A stretch of DNA of 64,000 nucleotides from Rhynchopus sp. YZ270_cl-10 (GCA_964035575.1 OZ037896.1:124001-188000); one strand, 5' to 3'; positions 42,351-52,298 are shown, counted from the stretch's first letter. Notes: generated from the sequence alone by a model not told the origin. Numbers and translations are program-made.

Positions 42351-44402
42351 GGCACCCTTTTACCCCCATGTCTGAAATAAAGCGTTTTGGGCCATTCTTG
42401 GGCTATCCAAAATCGCAAAATGCGCCACACCACCTATTAACTAAAGTATTTTCCGAATTTCCCAGAAGAAACTTGTGTGAGGTATACGAAGGTGGTGCAG
42501 AGCACAGACATGGGATGGAGGGGCTGTGTATGTGGGAGAGAGGGGAAAAGGGGGTGCAAAAGGAAACAAACATCATTGCCTCGACTTGCAGTAACCTGCG
42601 TTCTTCAGCGCTTCATGGAAATGAGCCTGAAGGCGCACAGTCATTTTTGGTTTTTTTTTTTTTTGTGTGATAATCAGGGCTTCCGCTTGGTTTTTGGTCT
42701 CAAAATTTGGTCCCCCCGCTTTCTCCGAGCCGTCGCGCGCGCTTCGCGCGCGCGACTCCCTTCAACCACAGGAAGGAGAGGGGAGGGAGGTGGGCGCCGC
42801 AGGCGAAAAAAAATTGCCACGATTCGCAGTTTTGCCAACGTGCTTTTGTTTTAATGAAGACAGCAAGAGCGCCGCAGGCGCACGGTACGCTACTTTTGCC
42901 CTATTTTCTTTGGCTTGTGAAGGTGGTGGAGGCTGAACGGCTTGCGAAGGAAGCTGAGACGGTGATGGTGCTTGTTGGATAGGTGCAGACAATTTGAAGT
43001 CGCGCAAAACCTTGGGACTCCATTTGATTGTGTGCACTGGTGAGAAACAATTCAGCGCCGCAGGCGCACGGTACGCTACGTCCTTTTTTTTCCTCTTTCT
43101 GTCTTCTTTGGACTAATCGAACCGATTGCTGCTCACGGTGGGGTCACAGGTGCATATGAAACCGTGCGTCGCACCGTACTACCCAGTGTGCCTCATGCTG
43201 CATTTTTTTCTTTTTTTTTTTTTTTTTGCGATTGGAGGGTGTCTAAAAAGGTCAAAAACGGAAAAAATGGAAAAAAAGGTGAAAAAAATTGGGGTGTTTT
43301 TGACCAAAAAAAGAGTGAGGGGAGTTGGGTCCAGTCATAGGGGAGTATAGCAATTTTTAAAAAATTCTACCAAAAATGCACAGCATTTTTCAAGCACATT
43401 GGCAGATTTTCGCTTTTTTATAAAAAATTGAGGAACCGAAATATCCCACTGTAGCTGTCTTCGAAAACGGCCTCTGAGGTCGGAGCCCAAAATGGGCCCG
43501 TTCCTCCTGCGGGAAGTAGTGCGCACACTGTACATATCTCCGAAGATGAACGGTTTCGGCTCGCAGAAACAAACTCAAATTACTTGCAGCTTGCGAGTCT
43601 CCGTGTTCTTGAAGGGTGGGGCGTAGAGGGAGAAGGCAGCGATCACATTGAAGTCGTCCATTAAGGATTCAATATTTCCCGGAGGTCTGACTTCGCATAC
43701 TGCCATCCAATGCCATCGCTTTGGGAGAGTGACTTGCCTTGCGTCATCGGATGACTCCAGAGCTTGCGCAAACTTTAAGGTTTCGGGACCGCTTGTGAAA
43801 AATAGGGCTCTGGTGCATGTTGAGGAAGAGGGGAGCCGGTCATCTCCGGAAGCGGTGTTGCTTTGTGAAGCCTCGTATGCTTCCCCCGCTGACCAGCTGT
43901 GAAACTACCTCAATCGCGTGGTTCGTGATCGCTGTGATTGCTCCTTCGTGTCTGAGGAGTATTGGAGCACCCTCCGCTTGATGGCAGACGGCCTGACGCA
44001 GACGCTTGGGGATCACACACCCTCGGTGCTACAGGATCTTGAGGGTTTGGCGCACTGTTGGCTGCGTGCTCGGTGGATCACAAGAAGAGGTTGAAGCTTG
44101 TAGACACCAGCACCGGCACGAGTCAAGTCACAAGGAGCTTAGGAGAACTGACGTGCGGTGGGGAAGGTTCCCTCCGACCGTCCGGACTTGGCGGTCTGCA
44201 CCCCCATCCTCGTCAAGAATTGGCCAGAGCACATGGCAACCAGAGCAGTGACCGATCCGACGGTCGCACGTGAGCGTCGCTCCTCCGGAAGCTGGTAGTG
44301 GCCCAAGTCCACACGGACTAGAAGCCGCCGATGAGCAGGAAACTGCAGGAGCGCATGCCACAAGGGCTAACGAAACCATGGTAATGGGCCTATGTGGGGT
44401 TA
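42351..44402. other. Gene-free region with GC palindromes and degenerate coding traces
   Basis: Contains the perfect 11-bp hairpin at 42732-42756 and three copies of GCGCCGCAGGCG (about 42795, 42870 and 43055). The last two extend to GCGCCGCAGGCGCACGGTAC. From about 43600 to 44390 the composition becomes gene-like on the plus strand (for example NYLNRVVRDRCDCSFVSEEY; KKRLKLVDTSTGTSQVTRSL), but stops and frame changes interrupt it. I read this as a decayed coding segment of unknown origin, with a faint WD-repeat look at the end. Confidence 0.4.
42732..42756. repeat. Perfect GC hairpin
   Basis: GTCGCGCGCGC, three-base spacer TTC, then the exact reverse complement. Strong potential stem-loop in an otherwise AT-rich spacer. 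Confidence 0.9.
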
Positions 44403-44931
44403 CAGGCGTGTATATGGTGTAACCACAGATGCTCAAAACACCCGATTTTTACGTTTTTTTGCATTTTTCGGTGCCCCAAGACCCACCCCAGCCAAAAATT
44501 TTTCGAAAAAAAAAATTTTTATTGCCTCCAAATATTGTGCCTCAAGCCAAAATGCTTTAGGGGGGCAGGAAATAAAGTAGGTTTTTTTCCCTGCATTTTT
44601 TAGCCGTAAATGGCTGGGGTGAGGGAAAAAAAGTAAATTTGAGCAGGGAATAAATAGTAAATAGCCGGGAACCCCAGCTAAAAAGGGGCAGGGAATAAAA
44701 AGTCTATTTTTCCCTGCTGTTTTTTTTGATTTTTTGCCTTCTAAGGTGCGCCTCCGTACTAACTAGACTCTCGAAAATTTTTTTGGTCATACCCCTAAAA
44801 AAGTGCCCAATTTTGCAATTCCAGCAAGAATTGAGCAGTTTTGAGCCTTTCTAGGGGTCTAAAACGCGGTTTTGAGGTTTTTTCCACCCAAAAAACACTT
44901 CCCAGAGGGATTTTAACGTCAAAAACACAAG

Positions 44932-45321
44932 ATGCCAAGGACTAGCAAGAAGCAGGACACAGATATCTATGAGGATGCTCAGAAGAAGGTGCCCACAAAA
45001 GAAACCCATGACATTGCTTTGCAAGGATTTCTGAAATTGTCGAAGATCAAGTCCCGCAAGCCACGTGAGAAGATTACACCGCTACTTCGATCACTTGCAC
45101 AAAGAGCGGAAATTGAAGTCGAACACCATCTGGAGTTACTTCAGCCGTCTCAACAAAAAACACTAACAAAAGTATTTAGACATATAAAAAGACCCTCCTC
45201 TCCTAGTTTTCGGCTTCATTTCTTTTTGTACGGCACCCCAAGCACCCACCAACAGATGTGCACACGCGGTGGGTCAAAACCCCCTAAAATTTTGGCTTTC
45301 GGCACTATTTGGAGGCAATAA
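44932..45321 (+). CDS. ORF inside the 1.47-kb transposon
   Basis: 129 codons on the plus strand, opposite to all host genes. The first 85 residues look like real protein: charged and helical (MPRTSKKQDTDIYEDAQKKV, HDIALQGFLKLSKIKSRKPR, QRAEIEVEHHLELLQPSQQK). The tail (PSSPSFRLHFFLYGTPS...) does not. It could be a remnant of an element-encoded DNA-binding or transposase N-terminus. No DDE triad or helix-turn-helix can be assigned. Confidence 0.4.
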   Translation: MPRTSKKQDTDIYEDAQKKVPTKETHDIALQGFLKLSKIKSRKPREKITPLLRSLAQRAEIEVEHHLELLQPSQQKTLTKVFRHIKRPSSPSFRLHFFLYGTPSTHQQMCTRGGSKPPKILAFGTIWRQ

Positions 45322-45330
45322 AATTACAAA

Positions 45331-45474
45331 CTCCTGGGAGAAATTGAAGATTTTTCCCCTTGGGGGGTGCCAACTCCCTCGGATTCGTATTTCCCTCGCC
45401 TTCGGCTCGGGAAATACACATCCTTGGGAGTTGCACCCCCCTCGGGGAAAAAAAGCTTCAATTTCTCCCTGGAG
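45331..45474. repeat. Large hairpin inside the transposon
   Basis: Two arms of about 65 bp (45331-45395 and 45409-45474) are reverse complements with few mismatches. The outer part pairs CTCCTGGGAGAAATTGAAG with CTTCAATTTCTCCCTGGAG, and the inner part pairs CGTATTTCCC with GGGAAATACA. The 13-base loop is TCGCCTTCGGCTC. Confidence 0.85.
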
Positions 45475-45876
45475 TATATAACTATTTTTTCAGATTTTGC
45501 TAAGGTAAAATGTGACTGTGAAAACGATCCTCAAAATAGAGGATCCTCAAAATTCCCGTTTTTCCCTTTTTTCCCCTTTCCCCTTAGTCATTTTTCCCGT
45601 TGCCTTGTCGAAAAAAAATTTTTTGGGTCAAAAAAAAAAAGTGAAATTTTTTCACAAATTTCGATCCTACGACCACCCACAGGTGACGAAAACTCGATTT
45701 TTTTGAAAAAAAAAAAATTTTTTTTTTTTGACAAGGCAATTTTCAGGTGAAAAAAAATTTTTTTTTTCGAAAATTTTTTGGCCCCCTGGGGTGGGTCTTG
45801 GGGCACCGAAAAATGCAAAAAAACGCAAAAATCGGCTGTTTTGACCATCTGTGGTTACACCATATACACGTCTCTG

Positions 45877-46693
45877 TACAAGCCTATGCTATACCCAAAA
45901 GTGGATAGGCAAGGCCGTGTTTGACCAAAGGAAAAAAAAAATGGCAAAGACAAAGGGAAAAACGGGAGAAAAGGGAAAAACGGGAAATTTGAACACCCTC
46001 CATTCCCAAAATTTGGTTCCCCCGGGCGGGGGGACCAAAAGCCTACGCGGAAACCCTGGTGATACCAGTGTATATTTTGTGTAACACCGTTCAAGTCTTT
46101 TGGCTGTCCTGACAAGCGCCTGCCAAAACGCTCGCCTCGTGGGTGTGTACTTGATTTTTTTTGCTTTCCCCCCACTTTTTTCTTCGACTTGATAACGGTA
46201 AATATGCAAATTTAGAGCAGCATGTGTTTATCTGAAGTACAGAAAGTGTCATGGACAGATGAGCGTTTCCCACCTCCTTGTTAAGAGTGAAAACCCCAAA
46301 AAATCGGCCCGGGTCCGGGCCCCGAGCTAGGGGTAAGGAGGGAGAGGGGAACGGGGTGTGGTGGATATGGGGAGGCTCGTGAACCATTTACTCGATGGCT
46401 GTAGGGAAAATGGTTGCTGCATTCTGTGAGTGTAGAACAGAACAGCAGATAGCACAGGGAGAGAGAGAGAGAGAGAGAGAGAAAAGTCGAAATCTTCCCG
46501 AAAAAAAAATATTTTTTTCGGATTTTTCGGATTTTTGCTAAGGTAAAATGGTAAAGGAAAACGAGAAAAGGAGTGTTAAAGTTCGTACCCCCATTTTGGT
46601 TATTTCGGTTTTAGATGTCGAAAAAAAAATTTCACCGTCCACCGTTTTTATGGAAAAGTTTGATTTTCCACCCCCACGTCTGAAATAAAGCGA
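45877..46693. other. Intergenic, GA repeat
   Basis: Spacer downstream of the receptor gene. Contains a (GA)12 tract at 46459-46482, a C/G-rich stretch at 46305-46350, and the words GTCTGAAATAAAGCG just after the receptor stop (46678-46692), also present at 42368-42384. No gene recognised. Confidence 0.5.
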
Positions 46694-49015
46694 TTACACT
46701 TCACTCTTGACAGTGGTGCCACTTTCACCAGCCCACGACAACTCTGCAAGCCTTAACACGAACTCTTCCTTGTCACAGTTCCGGTCCAACGCCTTCAGAA
46801 GCTTCGTCTCGAGCACTGAATTGACCTTGATTCCCTGTGTACTGTACGCTTGACCTAGCAGCATCTGATCCATGGCCTTTGACAAAGCGGAACCTTCAGT
46901 ATCGACACTGTACATCCACTCAACGTCAGCGTCTTGAAGCAGACCAAGGATGACGTGCGCTGGAATAGTTCTACATCCCAACACCACTCGCCCGACAGAC
47001 ACAACAGAACAAACGGACGTCATTTCTGCTGCAGTTTTCCCGTCTGTGACAGCGACAGAACTTCGCTTGTCAGAAGTGTCAAGGACTCTGTGAAGCTCCT
47101 TTGCGTACTGAAAAAGTGCCTTCCACACACCTTCGTCGGAACCGTAGAGAACAAAGCCCCTCATTGTCGCAGTGCCGATGTTGCCGTGGTGAATCGTGCA
47201 TCCCATGTAGCTCACGGTGACGGAGCTACGCTTCGAAATGTTGTCCGCACACGAAGTTGCCTGTTTCAGGCCGTCGAAGCAACGGCGTGCAGTGTTCCAT
47301 GAGATCACAAGTGTTTCGCATGAGAGGGTTGAGAACGAGTGCACGACGCCTTGGTACGTTTCCGCCAACCCTTGCAGAAAGGACACAGAGTTGCAGTACT
47401 GCGACACCTCAAAAAACCCTTTTGCGTCGCGCAAGTTGAAGTCAACCATCATGACGACACCTCTGCACGACCTCGTGCCTGTCTCTGTTTTCACACCAGC
47501 GCATCTTGCCGACATGACCGATCCGCTTGATGATGTGTGCTTGCTTTGCTGCTTGCTCTGCTGAGTAGGGCTAACATCTGTCTCAGACGTCTCGCCTGCA
47601 CTTTCAACATCTTCTTCAACAAAGAGCGTCTGAGGCAAGTACGCTTTGTACTCCCGCAGAGACTGTATGGCAAACAGCACACCCTTCCGCAGAGAGAACA
47701 ATTCACTCATCTCGATTGGCAGGCACGACTGAATTGCCTCGACGTCGGACTCTGCTTTGTCCAAGTCCATTCGCTGCAGAGCTATGAAGGACTGTTCCAC
47801 TTCGCGCATTGGGACTGCGATGAGAAATACTTCGAGCAGTCCGATCATGAAGTCAAACAAAAACACACCCACCACAAAGGCAATTAGCAGATGCAGGGCG
47901 TGGTCCATCTCAGCCTCCACAGTGCTCGTTGGGCGCATCCACAGCATGTAGATGTCCTTGAGACCCTCGGATGAGGGGTGTGCCGTGTATATGCGTGTCT
48001 TTATCAACCAGTGCCCGTTCGTCCTCACAATCAAGTCGTTTGGGGTTGATTGTGCTGCTAAAACCAGGTCAATGTACTTCTGCTCCAACTGCCCAACCGT
48101 CCGCAGACACGTCGCTTTCAATATATTCTGGGATGCACTGCACCCTGGTTGGGCGGTAATGCCAGGAATGTTCCCTGCAAGCACAACTGAGTCCAGGTGT
48201 TTGTCCAACTGCAGAATGAGCACATCAGCCTCAGTGCGGTACTCCTTCATCATATCCACCCATGGGTCTGCAACGATTGCCAGCGTGATAGTGAAGTACA
48301 TCGTGTCCGAGAAGAAGGGTGCATTGTAAGCAGGCACAGACATGTAATAGTTAATGTACACATACGGGTTCCCGTCCGCAGCAAACCACACCCACGGGCC
48401 AATGAACAGCGAGCCTGTATCCCCAAACTTGCCCCGCAGATCGCGGGAGTACTGGACGCGCCCCGCATCAGAATAGTTGTAGATGTTGTCTAACAGTGGC
48501 GAAGGGTTTGTAGTTGGGTCAATAGTGTACGCAGCCACACAAGGAAAGGCACTTCCACACTCGGTATTGTTCCAAGACGGCTCGTACGTGGCATGCAGCC
48601 AATCGTACTCACCACTGATGCGGCGCTCGTACCAGACTACTTCGTACACTTGGTCGCTTGCGGTGTTGTTCTTCGTGAAGCCTCTGATCCCACTCGTCTC
48701 GATGAGGAGTTTATTGTGATACGTTGTCCAAATCAATCTGTTGCGGATCCAGCCAATAAACTCCGCACGCGTGTTGAAGCGCAGACGCTGCAGAAGGTCG
48801 AGTGTCTCAGACAAGGCGCTTTGGGCAGAGCTGAAGGGTTCCGTTGACTTCTGGCTCAAGTACTGCACATCTGCACGTGCCACCTCCTTCACCGTTGCTT
48901 CAATGACGTCAAGCCCTTCAAAGTAAAGGACAAGCCCGCCAGCCAGCGACGCTGCTGTCGACACCATACCAGCAAGTAAAATCAAGTACTTCGTGGAGAA
49001 ACGAAGCTTCACCAT
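46694..49015 (-). CDS. Membrane receptor with degenerate nucleotide-cyclase domain
   Basis: 773 residues. One N-terminal membrane helix (YLILLAGMVSTAASLAGGLV, residues 10-32) is followed by a region of about 330 residues, probably extracellular, with N-glycosylation sites (NNT, NYS) and a Cache-like look (WFAADGNPYVYINYYMSVPA). A second helix pair follows (HLLIAFVVGVFLFDFMIGLL), then a cytosolic linker. The C-terminal part resembles a class III adenylate/guanylate cyclase: GVVMMVDFNLRDAKGFFEVS stands for the first metal-binding strand, and YMGCTIHHGNIGTATMRGFV for the GI..G...G..G segment. The second metal-site Asp appears replaced (LSCETLVISWN where GD is usual), and the Asn/Arg pair of the transition-state motif is absent (GSDEGVWKAL). 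It is therefore probably a catalytically dead cyclase-like sensor, or at most one half of a heterodimer. Start MVKLRFSTKY is the only good ATG. Confidence 0.8.
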   Translation of the reverse strand: MVKLRFSTKYLILLAGMVSTAASLAGGLVLYFEGLDVIEATVKEVARADVQYLSQKSTEPFSSAQSALSETLDLLQRLRFNTRAEFIGWIRNRLIWTTYHNKLLIETSGIRGFTKNNTASDQVYEVVWYERRISGEYDWLHATYEPSWNNTECGSAFPCVAAYTIDPTTNPSPLLDNIYNYSDAGRVQYSRDLRGKFGDTGSLFIGPWVWFAADGNPYVYINYYMSVPAYNAPFFSDTMYFTITLAIVADPWVDMMKEYRTEADVLILQLDKHLDSVVLAGNIPGITAQPGCSASQNILKATCLRTVGQLEQKYIDLVLAAQSTPNDLIVRTNGHWLIKTRIYTAHPSSEGLKDIYMLWMRPTSTVEAEMDHALHLLIAFVVGVFLFDFMIGLLEVFLIAVPMREVEQSFIALQRMDLDKAESDVEAIQSCLPIEMSELFSLRKGVLFAIQSLREYKAYLPQTLFVEEDVESAGETSETDVSPTQQSKQQSKHTSSSGSVMSARCAGVKTETGTRSCRGVVMMVDFNLRDAKGFFEVSQYCNSVSFLQGLAETYQGVVHSFSTLSCETLVISWNTARRCFDGLKQATSCADNISKRSSVTVSYMGCTIHHGNIGTATMRGFVLYGSDEGVWKALFQYAKELHRVLDTSDKRSSVAVTDGKTAAEMTSVCSVVSVGRVVLGCRTIPAHVILGLLQDADVEWMYSVDTEGSALSKAMDQMLLGQAYSTQGIKVNSVLETKLLKALDRNCDKEEFVLRLAELSWAGESGTTVKSEV

Positions 49016-49476
49016 TGTCTGTTGATGAATATGTACAAAAAGTGTGTAAAGGTTTTACCTGCAAGGTGTGAAGGTGACACGAGGAGAAAACGGACCACTC
49101 CTGGGTTTGGAGATCAATTGTGATGACATGTGACGGCATCACAGGCTGCGAGGGAGTCAAACCGACCCTGCTCCAAACGGAGTTACTTCACTCAAAGACA
49201 CATTTCCTGAAACCCAGAGCCGTGCCTGCGCTGCATGGCCTTGGCTACATGAAGACGGACGATGGCGCGCAATGATTAAACGGCTGAAAAACGTTAAAAC
49301 CCGCACTATTTTTGTTTTGTTTTCATCTAGTGACACCCTCAATCCTAACTGAGAGTGAGAAATTCTCAGTGGTGTGGCCCGTTTTGCGGTTTTTGATGTC
49401 TGAAGAATGGCCCAAGAATGGCCCAAAAGTAGGTTAAATCGATGGGGGGTCCCTTTTTTAATTTGTTACCAGCAGG
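49016..49476. other. Receptor 5' region, no gene
   Basis: Short minus frames here (48918-49160, 49157-49426) lack support. The stretch 49376-49430 (GGCCCGTTTTGCGG, ATGGCCCAAGAATGGCCCAA) is inverted relative to 42380-42430 and may mark an element edge. Confidence 0.4.
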
Positions 49477-49773
49477 TGTACTGTACTGTACTGTACTGTA
49501 CTGTACTGTACTGTACTGTACTGTACTGTACTGTACTGTACTGTACTGTACTGTACTGTACTGTACTGTACTGTACTGTACTGTACTGTACTGTACTGTA
49601 CTGTACTGTACTGTACTGTACTGTACTGTACTGTACTGTACTGTACTGTACTGTACTGTACTGTACTGTACTGTACTGTACTGTACTGTACTGTACTGTA
49701 CTGTACTGTACTGTACTGTACTGTACTGTACTGTACTGTACTGTACTGTACTGTACTGTACTGTACTGTACTG
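49477..49773. repeat. Pentamer microsatellite (TGTAC)n
   Basis: About 59 perfect copies over 297 bp, the same pentamer as at 29518-29853 in the opposite orientation. It directly abuts the conserved edge (CTCCACACCACAGGGGTG) of the duplicated family block. Long Tyr/Thr/Val/Leu frames across it are artefacts. Confidence 0.98.
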
Positions 49774-49883
49774 CTCCACACCACAGGGGTGTTGTGAGCG
49801 GTCAGGAAGTTGAACCACAAATACAACAAAACATTCGCAGGTTTGACCGGTTACAACTGTTTCATAATACTGTCAGAACAACC

Positions 49884-50990
49884 TCACTCACTGTTGTGGG
49901 GGTACAGATGTCTTGTCGTAATAGAATTATTGTTTCCGAAGGAATGCGACAGAACCACACGCGAACACGGCGAGATCGCAAACCCGCTACTCTCTGTGAT
50001 GATCGGGATCACACACACACAGGACATGCTTGCCACGTCATACTGCTGCAGCTCACATATGTCTCCCTCTGTGTAACAGCCAACCACAAAGTACTTCCCA
50101 CAAGGCGTGAACTGTATGCCCTGGATGTTACCACCCCCATCAAAGGTGCCAAGACCTGCACCACTCCAATCATAGAGGTCCACTCTTCCGTATGGGTCCC
50201 CCACAGCAAAAGCAGAGGCAGACTGCGAAACAGCCACACGCCCCACTCCCGTCACACATGCCACATTGACACCTGTGTTGACATCCCACACACGTGTGGT
50301 ATTCTCCGCTGTGGAAGAGGTGATCACCCACCCACCACAGTGCGACACCGCCACTTTTTCTAATCCCTTGTGCGAGAGAGAGCGGAGCAACGTCAGGTCT
50401 TCGTCATACACAGAGACGCCGTCGTTGCCTTGGGAGACAACAACACTGCCACACGCGAACACCGAATAGGAGGCTATTCCGTCGACTTTGCGGAGCACCT
50501 CCCCACCCGGAAGCGCAATCTCACGGAAGTGATCCCCATACGGCAGGTAGCAGCGTGTCTTGCACCGCAAGATGGCAGGCAGTCCTGGATAACCGTCCAC
50601 TTTGAACGAGAACAAAGGTTTGAAGGTTTCTGTGTCGAAGCCTCCAATATGTCTTTCTAAATAGATGCAGATCTTGCCACAGTGCGACAGCGACAAGCCG
50701 TTCAATGACACACCGGCCCCTTCCTTGTCCTGCACCATGTATAAAGCAGGACACCGAATATCAGCACAGGGAAAGGCAAGCACGACCTGCACACCTGATT
50801 CGAACGCAGTGTCCTGCAGACGGCACGTCTCCTCCAGCACCTGCGTGCCGATGCGCATCTCGACAGACGCAGGCAAGACAGCAAGCGCCGTGCACGCAAC
50901 CTCCTTTGCCGCTGCAACGTCCACATCGCACGGCACCGCCACTGTCGCAGACACACCTGACTCTTCCAGCACAAAGGTCACATCCATCAT
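49884..50990 (-). CDS. Ubl-propeller family copy 2
   Basis: 368 residues. Residues 1-75 have ubiquitin-like spacing (MMDVTFVLEESGVSATVAVP, DVDVAAAKEVACTALAVLPA, then RIGTQVLEETCRLQDTAFES and GVQVVLAF): beta hairpin, one helix, G-x-Q-L-E-like turn, final strand. There is no terminal GlyGly, so conjugation is unlikely. The rest shows seven repeats of 35-45 residues with an FSPCGKYxVVS...VxxYD pattern: SLSHCGKICIYL, AILRCKTRCYL, SVFACGSVVVSQ, AVSHCGGWVITSS...TRVWD, AVSQSASAFAVG...VDLYD, QFTPCGKYFVVG...LQQYD and FAISPCSRVVLS. That suits a seven-bladed WD40-like propeller, usually a protein-binding platform. Variable patches after each repeat separate it from its paralogues (for example ALYMVQDKEGAGVSLN, IPIITESSG, FGNNNSITT). 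A Ubl joined to a propeller suggests a ubiquitin-pathway or recognition role, not proven. Confidence 0.88.
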   Translation of the reverse strand: MMDVTFVLEESGVSATVAVPCDVDVAAAKEVACTALAVLPASVEMRIGTQVLEETCRLQDTAFESGVQVVLAFPCADIRCPALYMVQDKEGAGVSLNGLSLSHCGKICIYLERHIGGFDTETFKPLFSFKVDGYPGLPAILRCKTRCYLPYGDHFREIALPGGEVLRKVDGIASYSVFACGSVVVSQGNDGVSVYDEDLTLLRSLSHKGLEKVAVSHCGGWVITSSTAENTTRVWDVNTGVNVACVTGVGRVAVSQSASAFAVGDPYGRVDLYDWSGAGLGTFDGGGNIQGIQFTPCGKYFVVGCYTEGDICELQQYDVASMSCVCVIPIITESSGFAISPCSRVVLSHSFGNNNSITTRHLYPHNSE

Positions 50991-51106
50991 GTTGTTTCCT
51001 TCGTGAGGATAACGGGGAGTGTGATGAGGTGGGTGGGGTTCTGTTTCGTGTGGTCTGTATTTTGTTTCTTTCTTAGTTGTGAATCAGACAAAACAAAAAG
51101 CTTCAC

Positions 51107-51280
51107 TTTCTCGTTTCTCGTTTCTCGTTTCTCGTTTCTCGTTTCTCGTTTCTCGTTTCTCGTTTCTCGTTTCTCGTTTCTCGTTTCTCGTTTCTCGTTT
51201 CTCGTTTCTCGTTTCTCGTTTCTCGTTTCTCGTTTCTCGTTTCTCGTTTCTCGTTTCTCGTTTCTCGATTCTCGTTTCTC
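51107..51280. repeat. Heptamer minisatellite (TTTCTCG)n
   Basis: About 25 units over 174 bp between propeller copy 2 and the decayed gene copy. The orthologous position in the second block (about 53525-53545) has only the seed (ACTTTCTCCTTCTTTCG), so the array expanded or collapsed after the duplication. The RNEKRET-type frame across it is an artefact. Confidence 0.95.
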
Positions 51281-51291
51281 CTTTCATCCTC

Positions 51292-52250
51292 TCACTCCTT
51301 GGCATACGCCATCTCCCGCACAGGGGGGCTAGATTTTATAAGGTAGCGCAACAGCGCTGCAGTGTCCGGTGTTTCAACGGGATCCCGCGCAATGGTTGCG
51401 GCGATAAGTTTCAGAAGGTTCTTAGGTGCGCCGTCTGCGAAGTCGCGCCGCATTGCGTGGTGGGCTAGGGCATGCGCGTTGGGCACATCTGCTTTGAAAA
51501 GAAAGGCGGCAAGCACGCGAGAAGCGTATCGTCTGCGACTCCTTTGGTGCGCAGTGCGTGCACCATGCGTGCGGTGGTTGCGAGAGAATAGACGCCACGT
51601 GTGTGCAGGACACGCACCACCATGGTTTCATGAAGATCAAAGCTTCGTACGCGTTTGCTTTCAGATGCAATGTAAAGAACGATAGCAGTCGTCTCCGCAG
51701 GGCGGTGCGCTGCCCAAGAAGAAAACAGCGAGCCCCCATCTTCCTGCACCACGCACGCACTTCCACAGAGACGAAGTAGACGCATTTTAACGCGCCTTTG
51801 CGTTTCCAGCATCATAGCCGTCAAGGAAGTCTCGGTTTTCCCCAAAAAGGACATCAAAGTAATGGCAGAAACTATATTCGGAAGCGTCCCCTTCTCCAAG
51901 GCGTGCTCTACCGCGCGGAGGGAGGAGGTGATGACACGTTGGGGGTGTTCGTGGGCTTCGCAGATGCAGGCGAAAAGGTGTGCCGCTTCTGTGTGCGAAT
52001 TGGTGAGCAGTGTGTTGCGGTGTGTCGGGGAGAGCAGCGTCAGGGTCGTGCTCTGCAGTGTCCAGGATGGTGTGCAGCACGGTAGGCAGTTGTACGGTGC
52101 TGTGCAGCTGGAGGAGAACGAGAAGGGTTCGCAGTGGTGCGGCTTGGAGAAATCTGCGATCGATGCGACAACGCACCACGTCGCCCACTACACTGCACAA
52201 ATCGTCCAAATGCATCACCGCCGTCAGCTGGTTTAGTGCACGCAGTTAAC
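51292..52250 (-). pseudogene. Decayed duplicate of the mitochondrial-type helical protein gene
   Basis: Nearly identical at base level to 53545-54880 but broken. About 375 bp are missing near 51512 (the intact gene's 53769-54145) at a CAC microhomology. Two bases are lost in a GGGGG run near 52043 (GTCAGGGTCGTG against GTCAGGGGGTCGTG). The 5' end, including the start codon and presumed targeting sequence, is cut off at about 52245, where the sequence jumps into the next family block. The last part (LIAATIARDPVETPDTAALL...MAYAKE) is intact. Confidence 0.88.
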
Positions 52251-52298
52251 AAATATCTGCCCTACATCACAACTGTTTGAATAATGCCAGAAGCAACC

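Larger units (their letters stand above)
44403..45876. mobile_element. 1.47-kb DNA transposon with about 110-bp terminal inverted repeats
   Basis: The left end reads CAGGCGTGTATATGGTGTAA; the inverted right end is CAGAGACGTGTATATGGTGT. The inverted similarity continues for about 110 bp (ACCACAGATG, CCGATTTTT, TGCATTTTTCGGTGCCCCAA, GACCCACCCCAG). TA lies on both sides (44401-44402 and 45877-45878). It contains a plus-strand frame at 44932-45321 and a large internal hairpin (45331-45474). TA duplication suggests Tc1/mariner superfamily, but the frame is too short for a full transposase, so the element is non-autonomous or decayed. Part of it (44745-44885) is shared with the 35288-36499 element. 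Confidence 0.78.

Noticed and set aside
42477-42982. Overlapping plus frames of 90-125 residues
   Set aside because: Three mutually overlapping frames across GC palindromes, with no consistent coding signal.
30380-46260. Possible spliced-leader RNA genes at words TTTCTGTACTTCAG (minus strand near 30410 and 46245)
   Set aside because: Only about 11 bases recall the diplonemid leader as I remember it. There is no adjoining GTATG donor and no Sm-site-like downstream sequence or tandem unit.
49366-49829. Frames of CTVLYCTVLY/QYSTVQYST type
   Set aside because: Same artefact from the (TGTAC)n array.
51084-51305. RNEKRET/FSFLVSR repeat protein
   Set aside because: Translation of the TTTCTCG minisatellite only.
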